Assembly: GCA_027067085.1 (NCBI GenBank)
Contig: JAMOMM010000549.1
Location: 1-21,222, forward strand
Direction of reading: 5' to 3'
DNA: 21,222 bases
Source of the DNA: Hyphomicrobiales bacterium
Lineage (GTDB): Bacteria > Pseudomonadota > Alphaproteobacteria > Rhizobiales > Aestuariivirgaceae
Below the pieces are notes generated by a model, which saw only the letters and a program-made list of their open reading frames with translations, searched no databases and was not told where the DNA came from. Shown piece after piece: positions 15,289-21,222 of the stretch (the first letter of the stretch is position 1; every line of letters starts with the position of its first letter). A program made the position numbers and the translations under genes.

Positions 15289-16473
15289 CTATTTAGCCTT
15301 TAGTAAGCAGGCTCCTTGCGGGTCATAGGTATAATTAGAGATTGAACCATCTCTTATTTTTTCGACAGCTTCATCAATTACAAACAGTGGCACAAGAAAC
15401 CATTCTCGTGGTGTAATAGGTTTTCCAAAACGATCTATGATTTCAATATCAAGTCGCGCAGTGTCGAAAACACGGTGAATCAAATTTTCTAGTTTGGTGC
15501 GGTTTATGTTGAACAACTCATAAGTCGCCACGACATCAACATCAGCCATTAAAAATGTTGGATCAATTTTTGCATTTGCAATTCTGCGTTCGACTTTTCC
15601 ACTTGTCACCCCTATTTTATGAAGTATGTCTCGGTTTCTCGAAACCTCAGGGTGTTGCAATTTGCTGCGAAGAACATAAATCGTTCCACTGGCTTCATCA
15701 TCTTCATTTGATTGATCAGCAAACAATGGCCCAGCCGATGGATTAGAAACCCGCCTGCCCGCTTCATCTTTGTAGAGCGCTCTTTGTAATGAACGGCGTA
15801 ATAGATTACTTTCGGTGCCATTAGAATAAATCACGCGAAGCCGCGCATCATATTGTCCATTTGGTGCTTTGAAAACGTCGCCTACTTCTGCCACATAAGC
15901 GGTTTGCCCGCCGAGTATGAAAAACTGCCCTTTTTCAATATCAGATTTTAAAAAACCTGCGTCTTTAACAAATTTTCGCGTTTCTCTAAGGCCTGTCTGC
16001 AATTCATTATTCATCTGCTCAAACACGGGTTTGAACTTTTCGAAGTCTTCACAGACCTGTTGATTTGCAATTTCCTCGGCCGCGCGTTTTTGCGAAGTTG
16101 AACGCACATGGCGCAACTGAGTAATGTCACTTGCAGCCTCACCCTCACCCAATTGGTTCAGTAATTCCTCATCGGTGAGTGGGGCGGGTTCAGGGCCTTC
16201 AAGCGTTAAAAGTGATTGATGGTCAAGTGGTTCAAGCAAAGAACGGCATTCGTCTAGTTCGCGCATACGATCTAAACGCACGGCATAAAGTCGCTCAAAA
16301 ATATCATTTTCCTCGCCATGCAGCGGTGAGCGTTTGTGTTTTTCAACAAAGCGTTGAATTTCTTCAAAGCCAGCGATGATGCGTTCTTCACGTAGTGAGC
16401 GGGTTACTTTTTTTTCTGGCTCGATTGGCACACCCAACGCTTCAAGCAATTCGCTATCGGATATATCAGCCAT
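15289..16473 (-). CDS. GIY-YIG nuclease family protein (T5orf172/MUG113-like) of the defence operon
   Basis: The 394-residue protein ends in a GIY-YIG domain (about 262-375): GTIYVL, then HKIGVT, an Arg-rich helix VERRIANAK, a glutamate in KLENLIHRVF and a final PREWFLVP. That final pattern is typical of T5orf172-type nucleases, so cleavage or nicking of DNA is likely. The N-terminal 260 residues are helical and contain two similar short segments, DSELLEALG (about 5-13) and DEELLNQLG (about 100). These may be a repeated partner-binding element. The ATG at 16471-16473 is chosen because it overlaps the helicase stop by eight bases (ATGGCTGA), a sign of coupling; longer frames run inside the helicase gene. 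It is the last gene of the operon and converges with the integrase remnant. Confidence 0.8.
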   Translation of the reverse strand: MADISDSELLEALGVPIEPEKKVTRSLREERIIAGFEEIQRFVEKHKRSPLHGEENDIFERLYAVRLDRMRELDECRSLLEPLDHQSLLTLEGPEPAPLTDEELLNQLGEGEAASDITQLRHVRSTSQKRAAEEIANQQVCEDFEKFKPVFEQMNNELQTGLRETRKFVKDAGFLKSDIEKGQFFILGGQTAYVAEVGDVFKAPNGQYDARLRVIYSNGTESNLLRRSLQRALYKDEAGRRVSNPSAGPLFADQSNEDDEASGTIYVLRSKLQHPEVSRNRDILHKIGVTSGKVERRIANAKIDPTFLMADVDVVATYELFNINRTKLENLIHRVFDTARLDIEIIDRFGKPITPREWFLVPLFVIDEAVEKIRDGSISNYTYDPQGACLLKAK

Positions 16474-18520
16474 TTTTAGCTTCCACTGTTTTGCGTTGTA
16501 AATATGCCACGCCCTCAGCCATTCTCTTTTCCCACTCATCAGCCGATGTGATGGATGGTAATCGCCCACGCTCTTGTTTGAACCTAAGTGCGCGCTTAGC
16601 CAAATCACGTGCTTCATCGAGAGAAAGGCTAACCTTTTTACCCGAAATGATCGTTGCAATTTGTTTGAGACTTTCTTCACTCATGGTTTTGGCCAAAATG
16701 GCATAGGCCTCACTAAACGGGTTAATCCTGTCGATCAAATCAATATCTAATTCGCGCACGTCCATCGCGTATTTACGCACACCATCGATTAGCGCTGTAC
16801 TACCGCCGCCATCTGTCATATCTGTGTTGTTACCAGTTAGCACTATTTCTTTGGCCTTTTGAGTTAAGTTCAAGGCAGCGATGGCGTGCTGGCGAACTGC
16901 TTCACGGTCTTCATCATCAAGTTCGGGATATTTGTCTTTGACAATTTTTCCCATGCGCACTTGGGTCAATTCTTCTGGTACCAATTCATCATCAAACAGA
17001 CCGCGTTCAATATTTGTTTTGTCTTGAACGAATGCGGTGATTACTTCATTTAAGTCTTCTTGACAAATGCGCGAGGCTTCCCCGCTTTTTGGCTCGGCGA
17101 GTCCTTTAATTTCAATTTGGAATTGGCCCGTTGATTCATTAAAACCAACATTGGTTTTTTCAGGATCATACCCGCCTTCGCCATATTTGAACCCATCAAC
17201 GGGACCGCTTTGAGGTGTTTTGGGTGAGAAGTTAAAACGTGGCGCAAGAACTTGTTCCATCAACAGACTGGCCGCGATGGCCTTTAGCGTGTCGTTCACT
17301 GCTTCGGTCACAGCTTCTTCAGAGGCATCTGGCTCGGCAATAAGATTGGTGAAGCGGGTGTTTGTTTTGCCTTTGGCATCGCGGGTGGCGCGGCCGATGA
17401 TTTGAATAATTTCGGTTAAACTAGAGCGATAGCCGATGGTTAATGCATGCTCGCACCAAATCCAGTCAAACCCCTCTTTAGCCATGCCAAGAGCGATGAT
17501 AATATCAACATGATCGCGATTGTTTTTTTGCGCAGGGTCTTTTAAGGCGGCGGAAACTTTGTCGCGCTTATTGGCATCATCTTCAACCAAATCAGCAATA
17601 CGGATCACCTGCCCATCTGGGCGTTTGACCAAATGAAAGCCTGTTTGCGGGTCTTCGCCCTGCCATTCGCCCAGCGCATCAAGGATTTCATTGACCTCTC
17701 TAATTTTATCTTTGGTGCTCTCGCGCGAGTTGACATTTGGAATGTGTATTATGGTTTTTTGTGTTGGGTCGAGCACTTGCAAAACATCGTCAAGATAACT
17801 GCCTGAATAGAAATAATATCCAATGTCGAGGGTTTTGAGATATTCATAACCGTTCAACTGCTCGTAATAGGTATAGGTAACCGTATCAAACTTTGCTTCA
17901 TCTTCGGGTGATAATACGGGCACAGCATCGCCGCGAAAATAGCTGCCAGTCATGGCAACGATATGAGTTTTGTCGCGGGCCATAAAGTCGACCAAATGCG
18001 CGCCCAGTTTATTATCGGGGTTGGCGCTGACATGGTGAAATTCATCAATAGCAATCAAACGATCATCAAAGGCTTCAACACCTAATTTATCAATCGCAAA
18101 GCGAAAAGTGGCATGGGTGCAAACCAAAATTTGATCATCGCTGTTTAAAAATGCAGTGACAGATTTAACCTTGCCGCCATCTTCACCAGGCGCATTGCAT
18201 AAATTCCATTTAGGTTCCACTTTCCAATCTGCCCAAAAACCAAATTTTGACAATGGTTCATCATTAAAGCTGGCTCCGATAGATTTTTCGGGTACCATAA
18301 TAATCGCTTGTTTCACCCCTTGGTTTTCCAACTTATCGAGCGCGATAAACATTAAGGCGCGTGATTTGCCCGATGCGGGTGGGGATTTAATCAATAAATA
18401 TTGCTCGCCGCGCTTTTCATAGGCGCGTTCTTGCATGGCGCGCATGCCCATCTCGTTTGATGAGGTCGAAGCCCCTGTTTGGGCGTAATTAACGGAAACG
18501 GACGGGACGGATTTGGTCAT
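16466..18520 (-). CDS. Superfamily 2 DEAD/DEAH-box helicase of the defence operon
   Basis: This is a 684-residue ATP-dependent DNA translocase or helicase. Motifs in order are Walker A SPPASGKS (46-53), motif Ia IIMVPEKS, Walker B IDEFHH (158-163), motif III MTGSYFRGD (190-198), motif V GMAKEGFDW (345-353) and motif VI QIIGRATR (373-380). The remaining 300 residues are a helical C-terminal region without a recognised nuclease motif. Unlike HsdR it has no N-terminal PD-(D/E)XK domain; the nucleases are separate genes here. The ATG at 18518-18520 has AAGG about ten bases upstream, overlapping the ccdB stop region, so translation may be coupled to the toxin. It probably acts with the methyltransferase and the two nucleases to restrict unmodified DNA, which is inference from context. 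Confidence 0.87.
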   Translation of the reverse strand: MTKSVPSVSVNYAQTGASTSSNEMGMRAMQERAYEKRGEQYLLIKSPPASGKSRALMFIALDKLENQGVKQAIIMVPEKSIGASFNDEPLSKFGFWADWKVEPKWNLCNAPGEDGGKVKSVTAFLNSDDQILVCTHATFRFAIDKLGVEAFDDRLIAIDEFHHVSANPDNKLGAHLVDFMARDKTHIVAMTGSYFRGDAVPVLSPEDEAKFDTVTYTYYEQLNGYEYLKTLDIGYYFYSGSYLDDVLQVLDPTQKTIIHIPNVNSRESTKDKIREVNEILDALGEWQGEDPQTGFHLVKRPDGQVIRIADLVEDDANKRDKVSAALKDPAQKNNRDHVDIIIALGMAKEGFDWIWCEHALTIGYRSSLTEIIQIIGRATRDAKGKTNTRFTNLIAEPDASEEAVTEAVNDTLKAIAASLLMEQVLAPRFNFSPKTPQSGPVDGFKYGEGGYDPEKTNVGFNESTGQFQIEIKGLAEPKSGEASRICQEDLNEVITAFVQDKTNIERGLFDDELVPEELTQVRMGKIVKDKYPELDDEDREAVRQHAIAALNLTQKAKEIVLTGNNTDMTDGGGSTALIDGVRKYAMDVRELDIDLIDRINPFSEAYAILAKTMSEESLKQIATIISGKKVSLSLDEARDLAKRALRFKQERGRLPSITSADEWEKRMAEGVAYLQRKTVEAKNG

Positions 18521-18531
18521 TATATCAGCCT

Positions 18532-18831
18532 TTAAAATCCTTGGAATAACATATCTAGGGCGTTGGTTATTTGATCACTATGAAGGGAAAAGTTGGCGGT
18601 GGGTGTTTTTAAAATTGTCACAGGAACAGCGGCCATGAACTGGGTGACCATGACATATCTTTTACCGTTTATGTCAAAAACTGGGTTCAAGCGGCTTGCG
18701 GGTTTGGGTGCGTTTTTGGCGGCCATGAGTGGCACAATCATTCGCGTGTTCATGGCGTCCAATATATCGGACTGAACATCAAGCAAGTAATCATTGCCAG
18801 CCGCATTGTCATAAACATCATAGCGCGCCAT
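18532..18831 (-). CDS. ccdB: CcdB-family toxin (gyrase poison family)
   Basis: The 99-residue protein aligns by eye to F-plasmid CcdB along its length. It shares YLLDVQSDILD, RMIVPL, a strand RLNPVFDINGKRYVMVT, AAVPVTIL and a final helix ITNALDMLF. CcdB traps DNA gyrase and is neutralised by CcdA. In F CcdB the last three residues, Trp-Gly-Ile, are needed for killing; here they are Gln-Gly-Phe (97-99), so toxicity may be weak or altered. The start ATG shares one base with the ccdA stop (TAATG), and the helicase begins 11 bp after the stop. The gene sits inside the methyltransferase-nuclease-helicase operon. Confidence 0.9.
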   Translation of the reverse strand: MARYDVYDNAAGNDYLLDVQSDILDAMNTRMIVPLMAAKNAPKPASRLNPVFDINGKRYVMVTQFMAAVPVTILKTPTANFSLHSDQITNALDMLFQGF

Positions 18832-19049
18832 TAAAATTGCCTGTGTTTTACAAGCGGTAAGCCGTGCTCATCAACCCATGCATTAGAGCTTTCAATTGCG
18901 GCTTTATTGTCTTTTTTCCACTGCAAACTTCGCGCTTTTAAAACATCTTTGCGCAACGCAGATTCAAGGGTTTGAGACAAGTTTATGTTGAGCGATTTGG
19001 CTTCGATAAGCAAATCAGCATCAACCGATAAATTAGCAGCACGTTTCAT
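18831..19049 (-). CDS. ccdA: CcdA-family antitoxin
   Basis: The 72-residue antitoxin has an N-terminal ribbon-helix-helix DNA-binding part (KRAANLSVDADLLIEAKSL, then INLSQTLESAL). A helical C-terminal CcdB-binding tail follows, containing WKKDN, NAWVDEHGLPL and a final phenylalanine. It should bind CcdB and, with it, repress its own promoter. GGAGG lies four bases before the ATG at 19047-19049, a short but strong ribosome binding site. The 127-bp upstream gap, the largest in the operon, holds a promoter and a palindromic operator, so this pair can be transcribed separately from the nuclease gene before it. Confidence 0.9.
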   Translation of the reverse strand: MKRAANLSVDADLLIEAKSLNINLSQTLESALRKDVLKARSLQWKKDNKAAIESSNAWVDEHGLPLVKHRQF

Positions 19050-19060
19050 AAAACCTCCGT

Positions 19061-19084
19061 TTATGCGTATGTATTATGCGCATA
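19061..19084 (-). promoter_or_regulatory. Putative CcdA(B) operator with palindrome TATGCGCATA
   Basis: A perfect 10-bp palindrome TATGCGCATA (19075-19084) is followed on the minus strand by a near-copy whose plus-strand form is TATGCGTA (19062-19069), 13 bp away. The pair lies just downstream of the -10 element, where ribbon-helix-helix antitoxins usually repress. The assignment is by position and symmetry only. Confidence 0.5.
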
Positions 19085-19112
19085 TTGTAAGCGCAATTTC
19101 GATAATTAACAA
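19084..19112 (-). promoter_or_regulatory. Sigma-70-type promoter of ccdAB, internal to the defence operon
   Basis: On the minus strand TTGTTA (19107-19112), a 17-base spacer and TACAAT (19084-19089) match the -35 and -10 consensus at four and five of six positions. Transcription would start near 19077, inside the operator palindrome, and run through ccdA, ccdB and, with no terminator visible, the helicase and GIY-YIG genes. Confidence 0.55.
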
Positions 19113-19176
19113 GGTGAATTAGTTTGAGCAGCGTGAAACGCAAAACACACTCCACAAAATGTTACCTTGCTAAATT

Positions 19177-20472
19177 TCAGTGTTCTCCACGCTCTAAAAA
19201 TTGCGGCAGAACTTTCGCAATAGAATTAAACTCTGACTGAAAATTATTCATTAGATCGGTCATTTTTTTAAAAATTTCATCTGAATTATGAATATCATCA
19301 ATCCTTATGGAATTACTTTTAAAAAATTTTGAATACTTTCGGCCTTCGCTATCTGCACCTTTTTGGAAATTGATATTGTTTAAGTTTTCCTTTGTGCCAA
19401 TTTCTTTAATTGCTGCTATAAGTTCTGCTCTAAAATCACTCGGCCCAACTTCTGCGACTAACTTCAACCACCCTTTCGATTCTTCTTTATCACTTGTAAG
19501 GCGAAGCCATGTAATAAGCGGATATTCTGCCCACCAATTCTCACAACCACGCCATTTGTACTCTTGTTTACCAAATGCTTCATACCAACTCATCGGTAAA
19601 AAACTAACTATGTTAGTTCCCAATCCACAAAATACATATTCATTCTTTCCTATGACGGCCTTAGCAAAGCGATCAGGATTGTCTCCAAAGTGCATTCGAG
19701 CAGCGATAGCAAAATCTGTACTTGCTCCATGTTCAACTATAAAATCTAGAACTTTCTTGTGCTCTCTGTAGAGCCGCTTTGCCAGTTCTTCCATATCGTT
19801 TAACTTTTCGCTCATTCCAGTTGCATCCTTCAAAATCTCTAGATAATGGTTTAAAAACACTGTCACCTCAGGGGAACATAACTGAGAATGATGTTTCAAT
19901 ATGAGTTCCAAAATTTCGCATACCGATTCATACTTTATTGGAGCATATTCGTTTTGAGGGTCTTCGGGTGTTTCATCCGATAAGGTTAGAAAAACACCCC
20001 GAATCTTTAGTTCTTTTTGTTCTTTAAAATGAGCCTTTATATCCTTGAAGTATTTTTCTAGCTGTCCCTTATGCTGTTTACTATCAAACTTGTTTTCAAT
20101 GATGAACGCCCATTTGTTTGTTGGACTCAGGATAAAAATATCAATTTTTCTCCATTCACAACGCACTTCTGCATCGCGAAAATCACTTTGAGATATACCA
20201 AGTGCTGTAGGAATTTTGTCACTATGTCCACGAAAGGCTTCGCCAAGAAATGCTTTTAGAAAGCGGTCGCCAAGCCCGTGGGTTTCGGCGGGGTCAAGAA
20301 GCCATGCAAGGATTGCGGAATGGCGAATTTCCATACGCTCCATTTTCATAATTTTGATTGGATTGAACCTGTTGAGATAAGCCTCTATGCGTTCTAACGC
20401 CACGTTATTTACAAACAAGCTTTCCAGTTCATCATGGCTAGGTTCACGGCTTTCTTGATTGGATTGAGTCAT
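19177..20472 (-). CDS. PD-(D/E)XK nuclease superfamily protein (PDDEXK_4-like)
   Basis: The N-terminal 145 residues of this 431-residue protein carry the nuclease core. MEIRHSAILAWLLDP (about 47-61) is followed by HGLGDRFL (65-72), Asp111 in KIDIFIL, the ENK triad (126-128) in WAFIIENKFD, and QLEKY (137-141). This order is typical of the PDDEXK_4 family found near phage-defence genes. The rest is helical with no second motif recognised and may bind DNA or partners. The ATG at 20470-20472 overlaps the methyltransferase stop by one base (TAATG), with a GGTGGGAGAG ribosome-binding region upstream. The gene is strikingly A+T-rich compared with the methyltransferase end before it, which suggests a separate origin. 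It is probably one of the cutting subunits. Confidence 0.82.
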   Translation of the reverse strand: MTQSNQESREPSHDELESLFVNNVALERIEAYLNRFNPIKIMKMERMEIRHSAILAWLLDPAETHGLGDRFLKAFLGEAFRGHSDKIPTALGISQSDFRDAEVRCEWRKIDIFILSPTNKWAFIIENKFDSKQHKGQLEKYFKDIKAHFKEQKELKIRGVFLTLSDETPEDPQNEYAPIKYESVCEILELILKHHSQLCSPEVTVFLNHYLEILKDATGMSEKLNDMEELAKRLYREHKKVLDFIVEHGASTDFAIAARMHFGDNPDRFAKAVIGKNEYVFCGLGTNIVSFLPMSWYEAFGKQEYKWRGCENWWAEYPLITWLRLTSDKEESKGWLKLVAEVGPSDFRAELIAAIKEIGTKENLNNINFQKGADSEGRKYSKFFKSNSIRIDDIHNSDEIFKKMTDLMNNFQSEFNSIAKVLPQFLERGEH

Positions 20473-21222
20473 TATTTGGTTTGCTCTCCCACCTTTGTTG
20501 TCATTTTTGTGTAAAGTTCAAATAGTTTTTCTAGGCGTTCGGTGTCGTTTTTGAAGTGGCGGCCGATGTAGATACGTTCTAGGGTTTCGTCGTTTTGGGC
20601 GTGGGCGGCGCGGAGGTTTTCTGGCATGGCGTCAGGCTTATAGAGGTCGGCGATGGTGGCGGGGAAATGGGCTTCGCGGGCCAGCAAAATATTTTGGGCG
20701 CAGGCGGTAAGATCGGCTTTGTTTTTTTTCGATAAAGCTGGCACGGGAAAGGTGTTCCAGCCAAGGATGTTAGAATAACGGAAATCCGTTTTCAGCTTAC
20801 CACAGACGGTGGATATCCATACCAGATGAATGCGTGAAGCGATGAGGGCCATGTTCCATAGCGGAGCATCGTAAAGGGCGAAGGCACTATCGCCAAGGAT
20901 CGAACCAAAAGGCAATAAACCCACAGGAAGATATTGCCGAGTCTCTGAAGATACACGAGGTATTGCGATTACAGTTTCATCTCCCTTTTGGCGCTTTTCA
21001 TCAAAGCGATGAGAATATGAAGCACCTTTTATTGTAGCTTGTTTTGTACTTTCCAGCCGCATTGATCTTACACCCTCGATTCTTCTTAAAATTGAAGGGG
21101 TTTGAATTGCGCTTTGCACCTCATCGTCATCAATCCACAAACAGTAACGAGACAACCCTCGAATGAATTCCGCAGAACCATAAAATCTACGGGTATACTT
21201 CGCTTGTTGGTCTTTTGAGAGA
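20472..21222 (-). CDS. DNA methyltransferase, MmeI-type specificity and C-terminal domains (5' part outside window)
   Basis: The frame is open from the window edge to TAA at 20472-20474, giving 249 residues of the C-terminal part of a larger enzyme. KYTRRFYGSAEFIRG followed by RYCLWI begins the MmeI-type target-recognition domain. That domain continues with LWNMALIASRIHLVWIS, GKLKTDFRYSN and WNTFPVP, and the helical MmeI_C-like end has ADLYKPDAMPENLRAAH and LERIYIG. Type IIL enzymes of this sort methylate adenine on one strand of an asymmetric site, but the catalytic motifs (and any N-terminal nuclease domain) lie outside the window. It is likely the modification and specificity subunit for the downstream nucleases and helicase. 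The alternative, a self-contained type IIL restriction enzyme, cannot be excluded here. Confidence 0.83.
   Translation of the reverse strand, partial: LSKDQQAKYTRRFYGSAEFIRGLSRYCLWIDDDEVQSAIQTPSILRRIEGVRSMRLESTKQATIKGASYSHRFDEKRQKGDETVIAIPRVSSETRQYLPVGLLPFGSILGDSAFALYDAPLWNMALIASRIHLVWISTVCGKLKTDFRYSNILGWNTFPVPALSKKNKADLTACAQNILLAREAHFPATIADLYKPDAMPENLRAAHAQNDETLERIYIGRHFKNDTERLEKLFELYTKMTTKVGEQTK

Noticed and set aside
16474..16680. Longer start for the GIY-YIG protein, adding 69 residues
   Set aside because: The extension lies entirely within the helicase coding sequence in another frame, while the ATG at 16471-16473 gives the typical overlap of coupled genes.
15289..21222. Assignment to BREX, DISARM or a type I restriction system
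   Set aside because: No PglZ, BrxL, DrmB, phospholipase-D nuclease, HsdS or HsdR-type nuclease-helicase fusion is present in the visible part.
1..21222. CRISPR arrays, insertion sequences or rRNA genes
   Set aside because: No regularly spaced repeats, transposase genes with terminal repeats or rRNA segments were seen; the only short tandem-like repeats are the TGTGACCAC copies near the integrase.

Overview
The window looks like chromosomal DNA of an alphaproteobacterium of moderate G+C, possibly a marine Hyphomicrobiales relative. The clues are a DUF2842 membrane protein, a CreA-family periplasmic protein, ExoP/ExoF-style exopolysaccharide (EPS) genes and CtrA-type boxes in EPS regulatory regions. 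The order assignment is inference only.

Region 1 (about 1-2,330) holds a 5'-truncated unrecognised gene, an unrecognised 171-residue protein, a small SAM-dependent methyltransferase and a DUF2842 gene. Region 2 (about 2,330-12,210) is an EPS locus. It contains a polysaccharide deacetylase and a divergent CelD/BcsL-type acyltransferase, then a Wzc/ExoP-like co-polymerase whose nucleotide-binding domain has lost its P-loop lysine. Divergent from that are a Wza/ExoF-like outer-membrane export lipoprotein and a GT4 glycosyltransferase. A WcaJ-type priming phosphoglycosyltransferase and a Wzy/WaaL-like membrane protein follow. Three copies of an extended CtrA box, TTAA-N7-YTAACCAY, sit in the two main intergenic regions and suggest cell-cycle control. 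A hairpin covers the ribosome binding site of the priming enzyme. No Wzx flippase is visible and only one ordinary glycosyltransferase is present, so other EPS genes must lie elsewhere.

Region 3 (12,350-13,540) carries a small unrecognised secreted protein with a good intrinsic terminator, and creA. Region 4 starts at 13,773 with a 47-bp 3' fragment of a tRNA-Pro(GGG) gene. Next come three direct repeats that look like integrase arm sites and a tyrosine recombinase gene with two lesions (a stop at codon 4 and a +1 frameshift). I read this as the left edge of an integrated island that continues past the window.

Region 5 (15,289-21,222, minus strand) is the island cargo and the most interesting part. 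In transcription order it encodes an MmeI-type DNA methyltransferase (only its specificity and C-terminal parts are inside the window), a PD-(D/E)XK nuclease, CcdA, CcdB, a superfamily 2 helicase and a GIY-YIG nuclease. The genes are packed with 1-nt and 8-nt overlaps, apart from 11 bp before the helicase and 127 bp before ccdA. That 127-bp gap holds a recognisable promoter and palindromic operator. The layout suggests a modification/restriction system with a toxin-antitoxin pair built into its middle, so that the helicase and GIY-YIG genes may be transcribed at least partly from the antitoxin-regulated promoter. I cannot match this gene order to a named defence system from the sequence alone.
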